A DNA stretch of 64,000 nt from Phreatobacter aquaticus (GCF_005160265.1 NZ_CP039865.1:2814828-2878827); one strand, 5' to 3'. Positions 52,743 through 61,791 are shown, counted from the first letter of the stretch. Numbers and translations: made by a program. Notes: generated by a model from the sequence alone, not told the origin.

Positions 52743-54317
52743 ATGACCATGAACAACCAGGGCCGTCCCTCCGCCGCCGGTGATGCAGGCACCGCTTCCG
52801 CCCATCCGACCTTCACCGGCAACAAGGCGCTGCAGATCGAGGAGCCGCTGATCTTCGAATTCGGCCGTCCCGAGACGAGCGGCGTCGACCTGCCGGAGCC
52901 GAAGAAGGTCAAATCGCGCCTCGGCGGTCTCGCCCGCAAGGACGCGATCGGACTGCCGGGCCTCTCCGAGCCCGAGGCGATGCGCCACTATGTGCGCCTC
53001 AGCCAGAAGAATTTCGGCATCGATACCGGCCTCTTCCCGCTCGGATCCTGCACGATGAAGCACAATGCCCGCCTCAACGAGAAGATGGCGCGGCTGCCGG
53101 GCTTCGGCGACGTCCATCCGCTCCAGCCGGTCTCCACCGTGCAGGGCGCGCTGCAGGTGATCGACACGCTCGCCCATTACCTCAAGGAACTGACTGGCAT
53201 GCCGGCGGTCGCCATGAGCCCGAAGGCGGGCGCCCATGGCGAGCTCTGCGGGATGATGGCGATCAAGGCGGCGCTTGAAGCGCGCGGCGAGGGCGATCGC
53301 AAGGTCGTCCTGGTGCCGGAATCGGCCCATGGCACCAATCCGGCGACCGCCGCCCTCATCGGCTTCGAGGTGCGCTCGGTTCCGGCCAATGCCGACGGCA
53401 CCGTGCATGTCTCCGACGTCAAGGCGGCGCTCGGCCCCGATGTCGCGGCGATCATGCTGACCAATCCGAACACCTGCGGCATTTTCGAGAAGGAGATCGT
53501 CGAGATCTCCAAGGCGATCCACGATGCCGGCGCCTATTTCTACTGCGATGGCGCGAATTTCAACGCCATCGTCGGCAAGGCGCGTCCCGGCGATCTCGGC
53601 GTCGATGCCATGCACATCAACCTGCACAAGACCTTCTCGACGCCCCATGGCGGCGGCGGTCCGGGCGCGGGCCCGGTTGTCCTGTCGGAGCGGCTCGCGG
53701 CCTTCGTGCCCTATCCCTTCGTCACCGCCGACAAGGCCTTCGCTCTCGTGGAGGAGGGGGGCCAGCTCGCCAAGGGGCAGAAGCCCTTCGGCCGCATGTC
53801 GGCCTTCCACGGCCAGATGGGCATGTTCGTCCGCGCGCTCGCCTATATGCTCAGCCACGGCGCTGACGGCATGAAGCAGGCCTCCGAGGATGCTGTCCTC
53901 AACGCCAACTACATCCGCGCCTCATTGGCCGATCTCATGAGCCTGCCCTTCGGCAACCAGCCCTGCATGCACGAGGCGCTGTTTGACGACGACTGGCTGA
54001 AGAACACCGGCGTCTCGACCCTCGATTTCGCCAAGGCGATGATCGACGAGGGTTATCATCCGATGACCATGTATTTCCCGCTGGTCGTCCACGGTGCCAT
54101 GCTGATCGAGCCGACGGAATCGGAATCCAAGGCCTCGCTCGACCTGTTCATTGCGACGCTTCGTGATCTCGCCCTGTCGGCGAAGCGTGGCGAGGTCGAC
54201 CGGTTCAAGGCGGCGCCCTATCACGCGCCGCGCCGCCGTCTCGACGAGACGCGTGCCGCACGCAATCCGGTGCTGCGCTGGGTGAAGCCGGCGCCCTACG
54301 CGGAGGCGGCGGAATAG
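52743..54317 (+). CDS. gcvPB: glycine dehydrogenase (decarboxylating) subunit 2
   Basis: The 524-residue subunit binds PLP through Lys in I-N-L-H-K-T-F-S-T-P-H-G-G-G-G-P-G. With GcvPA it decarboxylates glycine and loads GcvH. The last 59 or so codons, which encode E-V-D-R-F-K-A-A-P-Y and end Y-A-E-A-A-E, are present again 0.9 kb downstream at 55201-55380. Confidence 0.97.
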   Translation: MTMNNQGRPSAAGDAGTASAHPTFTGNKALQIEEPLIFEFGRPETSGVDLPEPKKVKSRLGGLARKDAIGLPGLSEPEAMRHYVRLSQKNFGIDTGLFPLGSCTMKHNARLNEKMARLPGFGDVHPLQPVSTVQGALQVIDTLAHYLKELTGMPAVAMSPKAGAHGELCGMMAIKAALEARGEGDRKVVLVPESAHGTNPATAALIGFEVRSVPANADGTVHVSDVKAALGPDVAAIMLTNPNTCGIFEKEIVEISKAIHDAGAYFYCDGANFNAIVGKARPGDLGVDAMHINLHKTFSTPHGGGGPGAGPVVLSERLAAFVPYPFVTADKAFALVEEGGQLAKGQKPFGRMSAFHGQMGMFVRALAYMLSHGADGMKQASEDAVLNANYIRASLADLMSLPFGNQPCMHEALFDDDWLKNTGVSTLDFAKAMIDEGYHPMTMYFPLVVHGAMLIEPTESESKASLDLFIATLRDLALSAKRGEVDRFKAAPYHAPRRRLDETRAARNPVLRWVKPAPYAEAAE

Positions 54318-54326
54318 GTTCCGCCG

Positions 54327-55016
54327 TCAGGTCTTTGGCCAGAACCCCGTGAAATTCTGCGGCAGGGCCGAGGTCCTGCTGCCGATCTTCGGGGCAGCTT
54401 TTTGCGTGTGCCGGCCTTTTTCAAACACGACGATGCTGTCGTAGAAGTGCATCGACAGCGTCGAGCGTGTGAACTCGGTCGGTTCCAGGGCATTGCGCGC
54501 ATGGTCGGCGTTCAGCTCGTCCACCAGATCCTTGCAATGTTCGATGAAGCTGGACTTGCGCTTCAGTCCGCCCTCGAACTCGTCCCAATAAGCGGTATGC
54601 AGGTCCTCGACCATGTAGACGCCATTCTTCGCGATCTGCGGATAGAGCAGGTCGAACGACGCCTGGATGTGGGACATCACGTGGCTGCCATCGTCGAGCA
54701 CGATATCGGGGGTGCCGAACTCGGCCAGCACCTCCGCCAGAAAGGCCTGGTCTGACTGGTCGCCGATGCGAACATCGATCTGGTCTTCTGCAAAGGCCTG
54801 GCAGGCTGGGTTGATATCGATGCCGACGATGCGCGCATGGGGCCCGAGATAGCGCTTCCACATCTGCAGCGAGCCACCTTCGCCGCAGCCGATTTCAACC
54901 ATCAGGACATCCGTGTTCACGAAGCGCGAGAAATGGCGCTCGTAGGCGGGGAAATAGTGCTTCCACTTGTGAATCGGGCGCTTGGTATTGGTTTGAAAGT
55001 CAGACCAGAGAGACAT
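54327..55016 (-). CDS. class I SAM-dependent methyltransferase, inserted between gcvPB and a gcvPB 3' repeat
   Basis: The 229-residue protein has a Rossmann methyltransferase core: V-E-I-G-C-G-E-G-G-S-L (motif I), I-V-G-I-D-I-N-P (motif II), D-I-V-L-D-D-G-S-H and V-E-D-L-H. The arrangement resembles CmcI/rhamnosyl O-methyltransferase-like proteins, which methylate sugars or secondary metabolites. Start at MSLWSDFQTN (55016); the 85 upstream in-frame residues overlap noncoding and repeat DNA. Its stop is only 9 bases from the gcvPB stop, on the opposite strand. Confidence 0.82.
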   Translation of the reverse strand: MSLWSDFQTNTKRPIHKWKHYFPAYERHFSRFVNTDVLMVEIGCGEGGSLQMWKRYLGPHARIVGIDINPACQAFAEDQIDVRIGDQSDQAFLAEVLAEFGTPDIVLDDGSHVMSHIQASFDLLYPQIAKNGVYMVEDLHTAYWDEFEGGLKRKSSFIEHCKDLVDELNADHARNALEPTEFTRSTLSMHFYDSIVVFEKGRHTQKAAPKIGSRTSALPQNFTGFWPKT

Positions 55017-55200
55017 GCAGGAGCCTTTGTGCGGGCGCATCGGGTTTCGCGTGAACGTGACGCTACCGGACATCGCAGGAGCGGCCAAGCCGGCGACGGC
55101 CTGCTGGGACGTCGTGGTCAGGTCGCGGAAGCGAGGTCTCTCGAGGCGCTGCAATAGCGTGCTGGCTGCGGGGTGGGGCACGGTCGATGGGCGTCCAAGC

Positions 55201-55380
55201 GACTTGTTGCTGTCGGCCACGCTGCGCGATCTCGACCTTGCCGCGCGTCGCGGCGAGGTCGACCGGTTCAAGGCGGCGCCCTACCACGCGCCGCGCCCGC
55301 GTCTCGACGAGACGCGGGCCGCCCGCAATCCGGTGCTGCGTTGGTCGAAGCCGGCGCCCTACGCGGAGGCGGCGGAGTAA
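55201..55380 (+). pseudogene. duplicated 3' end of gcvPB
   Basis: About 59 codons repeat the end of gcvPB (54141-54317): ATLRDL, RGEVDRFKAAPYHAP, RLDETRAARNPVLRW, KPAPYAEAAE and then a stop. Bases are mostly identical over the last 130 positions, with scattered synonymous changes. There is no start or upstream part of gcvPB, so this is not a gene. Together with gcvPB it brackets the methyltransferase gene with direct repeats. Confidence 0.9.
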
Positions 55381-55425
55381 CAATGCCGGGCCCGCGCGGC
55401 TTTCCAGTCGCGCAGGCCCAATGTC

Positions 55426-55995
55426 TTATGCCGCACGCTGGTGCCTGCCCTCTTCGATCTCCTCGATGATCTTGGCCACGAAGGCCGGCAGATCGTCGGG
55501 CGACCGCGATGTGATGATGCCCTCGTCGGTCACCACCTCCTTGTCGACCCATTCGGCGCCGGCATTCTCCATGTCGGTCCGGATCGACTTGTACGATGTC
55601 ATCTGCCGGCCCGCCGCGACACCGGCTTCCGCCAGCAGCCAGGGGCCGTGACAGATGGCGGCCACCACCTTGCCCGCCGCGGTGAACTGCTTGATGAGGT
55701 CGATGGCCTTTGGCTCGACCCGCAGTTTGTCGGGATTGATCACGCCGCCCGGTAAGACGAGCGCGTCGTAGTCGCTGGCGCTCACCTGATCGATCGTCTT
55801 GTCGACAGCAACGCTCGCGCCCCAGTCTGCCTTGTCCCAACCGCGGATCGCACCGGGATCGAGTGTCTTGGTGGGAGAGGCGACATCCACGATTGCGCCG
55901 TTGGCCCGCAATTGCTCCAGCGGCACGATCAGTTCGGACTGTTCGAATCCATCGGTGGCCATGATCAGGATCCGGGCTTGGGCAATGGCTGTCAT
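55426..55995 (-). CDS. DJ-1/PfpI family protein
   Basis: The 189-residue protein matches the PfpI/YhbO subgroup: nucleophile elbow A-I-C-H-G-P-W with catalytic Cys (about residue 115), the acidic partner in D-G-F-E-Q-S-E and L-V-L-P-G-G-V-I-N-P. Members act on glyoxal-type damage or as chaperone-proteases under stress. GGAG lies eight bases before the ATG. Confidence 0.9.
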   Translation of the reverse strand: MTAIAQARILIMATDGFEQSELIVPLEQLRANGAIVDVASPTKTLDPGAIRGWDKADWGASVAVDKTIDQVSASDYDALVLPGGVINPDKLRVEPKAIDLIKQFTAAGKVVAAICHGPWLLAEAGVAAGRQMTSYKSIRTDMENAGAEWVDKEVVTDEGIITSRSPDDLPAFVAKIIEEIEEGRHQRAA

Positions 55996-56149
55996 AGAAA
56001 TCTCCGTGTTTGGGGGTATCCCTCACCAACGGCCGGGCTGTGCCCCGGTTCCCCTTCAAAGCGGCGGCCTGGGTCGTTTCCCCGGCCGCGCTGACTTGCT
56101 AACTTGGCTTTAAGCCAGCATTCAGCTCGGCGAATCGAGGATTTGCGCC

Positions 56150-56923
56150 ATGGCACGAGCCAGGATCCGTTTCGCTCTCGCGGCGATCATCCCGTTGATG
56201 CTGCCGTGCCTCGACATGAGCCGCGCCCGTGCCCAACTGCAATCGACACCCGCCCCCATGGACGACAGCGCGGCGCAGGCCGCTCTTGTCCAGTTCAATG
56301 CGCTTTTTGAAGCCGCAAAGCCCGGGGGCACGCTGCCGCGCATTGCCGATCCAGCCGTGCGGCGGTTGCTCGACGCGATCTGGGACATTCGATCGCTCGA
56401 TCCGACGCGCCGCGCTGGCGCAGCCGACGTGCCCGTGCTCCTTCGCTTCTGTGCCGCGGGCGGCGGTATCTGGCAGGCCTATTTCCAGTTCAATCCCCGC
56501 GGCCGCGGCAATCCTGACCTCGACGGCAATATGACCACATATGCCGACGAGATCATGCCGGGGTTTGCCTTTTCTGTGCGCTGCGCGGGGGCCTCGCTGG
56601 AAGCGGCGGGTGCCTATGTTGCGTCCTTGCCCGCCGAACAGATGAATCAGGCCCGCCGTGACGGCTGGAACCGCATGCGTGCCGGCGCGGCACAGGTCGC
56701 CCTCGGCGCGCTGGCGACGCTCGGCGATGCGAGCGTCGCCCCCGCCCATGCCAGCGAGCTTGCGCGCGCGCTGAACGATTCGGCACCGCGCTTCGCGGCC
56801 GGGCTGGAGCGTGTCGAGAGCCAGACGGTGGTCGCGGCGGCCCGTACCACGCTTGCATCGGTCCGGACGGCTGACGTCCGGGCCGCCCTCGAGGCCTTCG
56901 TCTCAGCCCTGTCAAAGCCCTGA
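56150..56923 (+). CDS. hypothetical secreted protein
   Basis: The 257-residue product has a signal sequence (RIRFALAAIIPLMLPCLDMS with cleavage near ARA-Q) and a mainly helical, Ala-rich body with three central aromatic blocks (A-I-W-D-I-R, G-I-W-Q-A-Y-F-Q-F). I recognise no family or active-site motif. It is followed by about 200 noncoding bases and ileS, so it is probably monocistronic. Confidence 0.7.
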   Translation: MARARIRFALAAIIPLMLPCLDMSRARAQLQSTPAPMDDSAAQAALVQFNALFEAAKPGGTLPRIADPAVRRLLDAIWDIRSLDPTRRAGAADVPVLLRFCAAGGGIWQAYFQFNPRGRGNPDLDGNMTTYADEIMPGFAFSVRCAGASLEAAGAYVASLPAEQMNQARRDGWNRMRAGAAQVALGALATLGDASVAPAHASELARALNDSAPRFAAGLERVESQTVVAAARTTLASVRTADVRAALEAFVSALSKP

Positions 56924-57125
56924 CGCCGCCGCTCCGCGCTTGCCTTTGACGCCGCATTCCCCTTAAGAGACGGCATGCGCCCTGCCTTCCGCTTCGCGGC
57001 CTCAAGCCCCATGCGAATTACCGGCCCGGTCTCCTGAGGCCGCGACATCGCGCGCCCGGAGCTCCGGGATACCGAACCGCTCTCCCTGCCTCGCGGCGAC
57101 CGAGCCGCATGATCCGGTAAATCCG

Positions 57126-60080
57126 ATGTCCGATCCGTTCGACTATTCGAAGACCCTCTTCCTGCCCGAGACGCCGTTCCCGATGCGCGCCGGCCTGCCG
57201 GAGAAGGAACCGCAGATCCTCAAGTCATGGGAGGAGATGGGCCTCTACGATCGCCTGCGCCGCACCGCCAAGGGTCGCGACCGCTTCGTCCTCCACGATG
57301 GCCCCCCCTATGCCAATGGCCACCTCCATATCGGCCACGCGCTCAACAAGATCCTCAAGGACATGGTGACGAAGTCGCAGCAGATGCTGGGCTTCGACAG
57401 CGACTATGTGCCCGGCTGGGACTGCCACGGCCTGCCGATCGAGTGGAAGATCGAGGAAGAATATCGCGGCAAGGGCAAGAACAAGGACGATGTGCCCGTC
57501 GTCGAGTTCCGCCAGGAATGCCGCGCCTTCGCGACCCGCTGGCTGGAAATCCAGCGCGAGGAGTTCAAGCGGCTTGGCGTGGTCGGCGACTGGGCCAATC
57601 CCTATCAGACCATGACCTTCCACGCGGAAGCCCAGATCGCCGACGAGATCATGAAGTTCGCCGCGACCGATCAGCTCTATCGCGGCTCCAAGCCCGTGAT
57701 GTGGTCGGTGGTGGAAAAGACCGCGCTCGCCGAGGCCGAGGTCGAGTATCACGACCATACCAGCGACACCGTGCATGTGGCTTTCGCCGTGCGCGCCGTC
57801 GATCTCGATGCAAGCCAGGTCGACAAGGACAAGCTCGCGCTGCTCAAGAATTCGCGCGTCGTCATCTGGACCACCACGCCCTGGACCATGCCGGGCAACC
57901 GCGCCATCTCCTATTCCAACCGCATCGGCTATGGCCTCTACCGGGTGATGGCCGCGCCTGCCGACAACTGGGCGCGCGTCGGCAACACCTATGTGCTGGC
58001 AGACAAGCTGGCGGCTGACGTCTTCAAGGCCGCCAAGGTCGAGAGCTTCGAGCGCGTGACCGACGTTTCGGCAGCCGAACTCGCAGGGATCACCGCGGCC
58101 CATCCGCTGGCGAACCTCGGTTATGGCTTCGACGTGCCGCTGCTGGACGGCGACCACGTGACCGATGATGCGGGCACGGGCTTTGTCCACACCGCCCCGG
58201 GCCATGGCCGTGAGGACTTCGACATCTGGATGGCCAACGGCCGGATCCTGGCCGAGCGCGGCATCGAGACGCGGATCCCCTATACCGTCGACGGCGACGG
58301 CCGCTTCACCACGGAGGCACCGGGCTTCGAAGGCCGCCAGGTCATCACCGAAAAGGGCGAAAAGGGCGATGCCAACCAGGCCGTCATTGAGGCTCTGATG
58401 GCCGCCGACTCGCTGGTGGCACGTGGCCGACTGAAGCATCAGTACCCGCATTCCTGGCGTTCCAAGAAGCCGGTGATCTTCCGCAACACGCCCCAATGGT
58501 TCATCGCCATGGACAAGCCCTATGCGGATGGCACGACGCTGCGCCAGCGCGCGCTGAAGGCGATCGGCGATACCCAATGGGTGCCGGAATCCGGCGAGAA
58601 CCGCATCCGCGGCATGATCGAGAACCGCCCGGACTGGGTGGTCTCGCGCCAGCGCGCCTGGGGCGTGCCGATCGCGGTCTTCGTCCACCAGGAGACGAAC
58701 GAGATCCTCAAGGACGAGACGGTCAACCTGCGCATCATCGAGGCCTTCCGCCAGGAAGGCGCCGACGCCTGGTTCAAGGCCGACGCCAAGCAGCGTTTCC
58801 TTGGGCCTCAGCACAAGGCGGACGAGTGGGTGAAGGTCGACGACGTGCTCGACGTCTGGTTCGATTCAGGCTCAACCCATGCCTTCACGCTGGAAAGCCC
58901 GCAGGACTTCCCGAACTTCGCCGGCCTCAAGCGCAAGGTCGACGGCGGCGCCGACACGGTCATGTATCTCGAAGGCTCAGACCAGCATCGTGGCTGGTTC
59001 CATTCATCCCTGCTGGAAAGCTGCGGCACCCGTGGCCGGGCCCCTTACGACGTCGTGCTGACCCACGGCTTCGTGCTCGACGGCGAAGGCCGCAAGATGT
59101 CGAAGTCGCTGGGCAATACCGTCGCGCCGCAGGACGTGATCAAGCAGTCCGGCGCCGATATCCTGCGCCTGTGGGTGGCGGCCTCCGACTATTCGGATGA
59201 CCTGCGCATCGGCAAGGAGATCCTGCAGACCACGTCCGATGCCTATCGCAAGCTGCGCAACACCATGCGCTGGATGCTCGGCGCCCTGAAGCATCACGAC
59301 GGCTCTGATATCGCCGGTGAGGTGCCGGAGCTTGAGCGGCTGATGCTGCACAAACTCGCCGAACTCTCGCCAGAGATCCACGCGGCCTATCGGACCTATG
59401 ACTACAAGAAGGTCTTCGCGCTCCTGACCCAGTTCATGAACGTCGACCTCTCGGCCTTCTATTTCGACATCCGCAAGGACCGCCTCTATTGCGATCCGTG
59501 GTCGTCGCATGAGCGCAAGGTGGCGCTGGCGGTGATCGAGGAGGTCTTCAAGGCGGTCACCACCTGGCTCGCGCCGATCCTGTCCTTCACCTGTGAGGAA
59601 GCCTGGTGGGATCGCTACGGCCGCGATGGCAGCGTCCATCTCGAAGGCCTCTACACGGCCGACAGCGCCTGGCTGGATACCGATCTCGACGCCAAGTGGG
59701 AGAAGATCCGCAAGGTGCGTCGCGTTGTCACCGGCGCGCTCGAAGTCGAGCGGGCGGCCAAGCGGCTGGGCTCGTCGCTGGAGGCAGCACCCACCGTGTT
59801 CATCGCAGATGCGGACCTGATGGCGGCGCTGGACGGCGCCGATCTCGCCGAGATCGCCATCACCTCGGCGGCGACTGTCGCTGCGGGCGAGGGGCCGGCG
59901 GATGCCTTCCGTCTCGACGAGGCCAAGGGCATCGCGGTCGTTTCGGCCAAGGCGGCGGGCGTCAAATGCGCGCGGAGCTGGAAGTACTTCGACCCGGCGA
60001 CCGCCGATCCGCACCATCCCGACATCACGCCGCGCGATGCGGCCGCGATGAAGGAATGGAGCGGCCGCCACGCCCTGTAG
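57126..60080 (+). CDS. ileS: isoleucyl-tRNA synthetase
   Basis: The 984-residue class I synthetase has H-I-G-H in [10 protein letters not shown] and K-M-S-K-S in R-K-M-S-K-S-L-G-N, an editing domain between them (T-T-P-W-T-M-P and [12 protein letters not shown]), and an anticodon domain. Cysteine C-terminal to the core ([10 protein letters not shown]) is compatible with the family tail, without a full four-Cys zinc finger visible. Essential for translation. Confidence 0.97.
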   Translation: MSDPFDYSKTLFLPETPFPMRAGLPEKEPQILKSWEEMGLYDRLRRTAKGRDRFVLHDGPPYANGHLHIGHALNKILKDMVTKSQQMLGFDSDYVPGWDCHGLPIEWKIEEEYRGKGKNKDDVPVVEFRQECRAFATRWLEIQREEFKRLGVVGDWANPYQTMTFHAEAQIADEIMKFAATDQLYRGSKPVMWSVVEKTALAEAEVEYHDHTSDTVHVAFAVRAVDLDASQVDKDKLALLKNSRVVIWTTTPWTMPGNRAISYSNRIGYGLYRVMAAPADNWARVGNTYVLADKLAADVFKAAKVESFERVTDVSAAELAGITAAHPLANLGYGFDVPLLDGDHVTDDAGTGFVHTAPGHGREDFDIWMANGRILAERGIETRIPYTVDGDGRFTTEAPGFEGRQVITEKGEKGDANQAVIEALMAADSLVARGRLKHQYPHSWRSKKPVIFRNTPQWFIAMDKPYADGTTLRQRALKAIGDTQWVPESGENRIRGMIENRPDWVVSRQRAWGVPIAVFVHQETNEILKDETVNLRIIEAFRQEGADAWFKADAKQRFLGPQHKADEWVKVDDVLDVWFDSGSTHAFTLESPQDFPNFAGLKRKVDGGADTVMYLEGSDQHRGWFHSSLLESCGTRGRAPYDVVLTHGFVLDGEGRKMSKSLGNTVAPQDVIKQSGADILRLWVAASDYSDDLRIGKEILQTTSDAYRKLRNTMRWMLGALKHHDGSDIAGEVPELERLMLHKLAELSPEIHAAYRTYDYKKVFALLTQFMNVDLSAFYFDIRKDRLYCDPWSSHERKVALAVIEEVFKAVTTWLAPILSFTCEEAWWDRYGRDGSVHLEGLYTADSAWLDTDLDAKWEKIRKVRRVVTGALEVERAAKRLGSSLEAAPTVFIADADLMAALDGADLAEIAITSAATVAAGEGPADAFRLDEAKGIAVVSAKAAGVKCARSWKYFDPATADPHHPDITPRDAAAMKEWSGRHAL

Positions 60081-60433
60081 GCGGGTGCGGGGCAGGGCAG
60101 TGGCCCTGGCCCTAAGTCCATATGCCCTTTGCCCCGGCTTCCTCGCGACCCGCGGGGAGGGGCCCTTGACCGTGCCAACCGGCGGGGCCGCGTCAACGCG
60201 TGCGCCGCTGGAGAAGGCCTTGCAGGCGTGCTGCGGCCGGTGCGCTGGGCGCCATCACACTGCCTTTTTGGCGCCCGGCTCCTGCGGCCATACCTCTTCT
60301 GCCTCCTGAATCGCCAAGCTCAACAATTGGTCAAAATGCATGATCGCGAACGCGTGATTGCGTCGTGAATTGCGTCCGCGCATGACTTTCCCTCGGGGAA
60401 TGCGTTCGTGCATATTTGCAAGCTGACGTTTCT

Positions 60434-60457
60434 AAATGAGTGTGCGTTTTCTCATTT
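60434..60457. promoter_or_regulatory. 7-bp inverted repeat, possible operator
   Basis: The halves aaatgag and ctcattt are perfect inverted copies with a 10-nt spacer inside an AT-rich stretch. This lies about 130 bases upstream of the first small secreted protein gene. A dimeric regulator site is possible; a short hairpin is the alternative. Confidence 0.35.
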
Positions 60458-60509
60458 TCGTGATTGGCATGTGATCGGGAAGAGGTCCATCTCAGTCCTC
60501 GTCGGCGGC

Positions 60510-60560
60510 GGACACCTCCCACCGACCACGAACCGAACATCCACCGACCAGCCAGTGTCC
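60510..60560 (+). promoter_or_regulatory. structured leader, unit 1 (GGACAC/GTGTCC pair)
   Basis: ggacac (60510-60515) can pair with gtgtcc (60555-60560) over a 39-nt loop. Flanking cggc and gccg could extend the stem across an internal bulge. The same elements recur at nearly fixed spacing before the second and third genes. Confidence 0.5.
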
Positions 60561-60590
60561 CTCCCGGCCGGTATGAATTGGAGAAGACCC

Positions 60591-60836
60591 ATGAAGAAGA
60601 TCATCCTTGCTGCCGCTCTGGCCGCCCCCTTCGCCCTCGGCACCGCTGCCTTCGCTCAGGAGGCCGGTGGCTTCGTCGGCGCCCCCTCGAACGACATCGT
60701 GACCACGCCTGCGACCGGTCCGGCCGCTGCCCCCCGCGAGTTCATTGGTCGTGCCAAGCAGGCCCCGATGACCCGCTCCGAGCGCGTCGAGATCGACATC
60801 CAGCAGGTTCCCGCCACTGTCGGCGGCAATTCCTGA
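60591..60836 (+). CDS. small secreted protein, array member 1
   Basis: The 81-residue product has a signal peptide (MKKIILAAALAAPFALGTAAFA) and a mature part of about 59 residues: E-A-G-G-F-V-G-A-P-S-N-D-I-V-T-T-P at the front, P-R-E-F in the middle and V-E-I-D-I-Q-Q-V-P-A-T-V-G-G-N-S at the end. It has no cysteine. I recognise no named family. Two paralogues follow directly. The T-G-G-N-S type C-terminus and the N-D-I-V-T-T-P block are the most conserved parts. Confidence 0.8.
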   Translation: MKKIILAAALAAPFALGTAAFAQEAGGFVGAPSNDIVTTPATGPAAAPREFIGRAKQAPMTRSERVEIDIQQVPATVGGNS

Positions 60837-60844
60837 TCCCTCTT

Positions 60845-60863
60845 CCGGACCCCCGTCCGGTTT
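60845..60863 (+). terminator. weak terminator-like hairpin after array gene 1
   Basis: A 6-bp stem (ccggac-cccc-gtccgg) followed by TTT lies eight bases after the stop. Short, but it could make each unit a separate transcript or attenuate read-through. Confidence 0.4.
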
Positions 60864-60878
60864 CCCGATGCCGGCGGC

Positions 60879-60930
60879 GGACACCTCCCGCCGGCACCGC
60901 TCAAGCCAATAACCGGCCCGCTTCGTGTCC
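60879..60930 (+). promoter_or_regulatory. structured leader, unit 2 (GGACAC/GTGTCC pair)
   Basis: ggacac (60879-60884) pairs with gtgtcc (60925-60930) over a 40-nt loop. The loop sequence differs from units 1 and 3 while the paired ends are unchanged. Confidence 0.5.
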
Positions 60931-60961
60931 CTCCCGGCCGGACACCCTTTGGAGAATTCCC

Positions 60962-61207
60962 ATGAAGAAGATCATTCTGGCTGCTGCCCTCGTCGCCCCC
61001 CTCGCCCTCGGTTCGGCTGCCTTCGCGCAGGATGCCGGTGGCTTCGCTGGCGCCCCCGTCAACGACATCGTGACCACGCCCCAGACCGGCGCTCGCGAGT
61101 TCACCGCCCGTAACCGCGCCGTCCGTCAGGTCGTTCCGGTCACCCGCGCCGAGCAGGTCGAGATCGACATCCAGCAGGTTCCGTCGACCACCGGCGGCAA
61201 TTCCTGA
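60962..61207 (+). CDS. small secreted protein, array member 2
   Basis: The 81-residue product has a signal peptide (MKKIILAAALVAPLALGSAAFA) and a mature part D-A-G-G-F-A-G-A-P-V-N-D-I-V-T-T-P-Q, then A-R-E-F-T-A-R and V-E-I-D-I-Q-Q-V-P-S-T-T-G-G-N-S. It shares its C-terminus with member 1 and its N-terminal DNA with member 3. GGAG lies upstream of the ATG. Function unknown; export is expected through Sec and signal peptidase I. Confidence 0.8.
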   Translation: MKKIILAAALVAPLALGSAAFAQDAGGFAGAPVNDIVTTPQTGAREFTARNRAVRQVVPVTRAEQVEIDIQQVPSTTGGNS

Positions 61208-61214
61208 TCCCCCT

Positions 61215-61234
61215 GCCGGGTCATGAGACCCGGC
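61215..61234 (+). terminator. hairpin after array gene 2
   Basis: A perfect 8-bp stem (gccgggtc-atga-gacccggc) lies eight bases after the stop codon, without a T-run. It may be a transcript 3' end or a stabiliser. Confidence 0.4.
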
Positions 61235-61249
61235 ATCGGTCCCGGCGGC

Positions 61250-61300
61250 GGACACCTCCCGCCTCGACCGCCCCAACAGATAGCCCGGCCATCCGTGTCC
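61250..61300 (+). promoter_or_regulatory. structured leader, unit 3 (GGACAC/GTGTCC pair)
   Basis: ggacac (61250-61255) pairs with gtgtcc (61295-61300) over a 39-nt loop. Again the loop differs while the paired ends and spacing are kept. Confidence 0.5.
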
Positions 61301-61332
61301 CCCATTGGCCGGGTCCGCATTGGAGAAGACCC

Positions 61333-61581
61333 ATGAAGAAGATCATTCTGGCTGCTGCCCTCGTCGCCCCCCTCGCCCTCGGTTCGGCTGCCTTCGCGCA
61401 GGATGCCGGCGGCTTCGTCGGCGCCCCGTCGAACGACATCGTGACCACCCCCCAGGCCGGCTCGCCCCGCGAGTTCACCGCCCGCACCTCGGCCGTCGGC
61501 CAGTCGGTCCCGGTGACGACCGCCGAGCGCGTGCAGATCGACCGTCAGGTCGTGCCGAACTCGACCGGCGGCAACAACTGA
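61333..61581 (+). CDS. small secreted protein, array member 3
   Basis: The 82-residue product has the same signal peptide as member 2. The mature part is D-A-G-G-F-V-G-A-P-S-N-D-I-V-T-T-P-Q, P-R-E-F-T-A-R, then V-Q-I-D-R-Q-V-V-P-N-S-T-G-G-N-N. The C-terminal third is the most changed of the three, so the signal and N-terminal block are constant while the end varies. GGAG precedes the ATG. Confidence 0.8.
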   Translation: MKKIILAAALVAPLALGSAAFAQDAGGFVGAPSNDIVTTPQAGSPREFTARTSAVGQSVPVTTAERVQIDRQVVPNSTGGNN

Positions 61582-61592
61582 GCTGCCGATGG

Positions 61593-61610
61593 GCGGGCGC
61601 TGTCGCCCGC
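61593..61610 (+). terminator. hairpin just after array gene 3
   Basis: A 7-bp stem (gcgggcg-ctgt-cgcccgc) lies 11 bases after the stop codon, without a T-run. Confidence 0.35.
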
Positions 61611-61665
61611 TAGGAAACGTGCATGGGGCCGCGGGCGCGAATGCCCGCAAGGACCCTGCCTGCGA

Positions 61666-61698
61666 GACGCCGGAGAGCTCCCCCGCTCCGGCGTCTTT
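61666..61698 (+). terminator. intrinsic terminator ending the small-protein array
   Basis: A perfect 10-bp stem (gacgccggag / ctccggcgtc, 10-nt loop) is followed by TTT. It separates the array from the signal peptidase gene that starts about 95 bases later. Confidence 0.7.
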
Positions 61699-61791
61699 CG
61701 CATATGTGAGCCGGCAGACGGCCGTTGAAGCCGCCTCAAGCCAGCCGCATTTGCGACCGATGGTCCGCGCCCTGCGTGCCTGGATCCTGCC

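Larger units (their letters stand above)
60081..60590. other. 510-base noncoding region between ileS and the small-protein array
   Basis: I see no credible gene here. The first 200 bases are GC-rich and carry gggcgcc / ggcgccc as a possible stem (about 60247-60276) with a T-rich loop. From about 60310 to 60475 the DNA turns AT-richer, unlike the surroundings, and holds the inverted repeat aaatgag-(10 nt)-ctcattt at 60434-60457. This is the likely promoter and control region for the small-protein genes. Confidence 0.5.
60500..61581 (+). repeat. array of three tandem leader-plus-gene units
   Basis: Three units (starting about 60500, 60870 and 61240) each consist of a leader of roughly 90 bases beginning ggcggcggacacctccc, a ribosome site (tggagaa), and a small secreted-protein gene. 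Units 2 and 3 are identical over the first 75 or so coding bases, indicating recent duplication or gene conversion. Confidence 0.85.

Noticed and set aside
55387-55419. Imperfect GC hairpin between the gcvPB fragment and the DJ-1 gene
   Set aside because: It has mismatches, a large loop and no T-run on either strand, so it is not supported as a terminator.
60129-60368. A 79-codon open frame after ileS
   Set aside because: It has no ribosome site, no conserved domain and an Arg/Pro-rich composition typical of noncoding GC-rich DNA.
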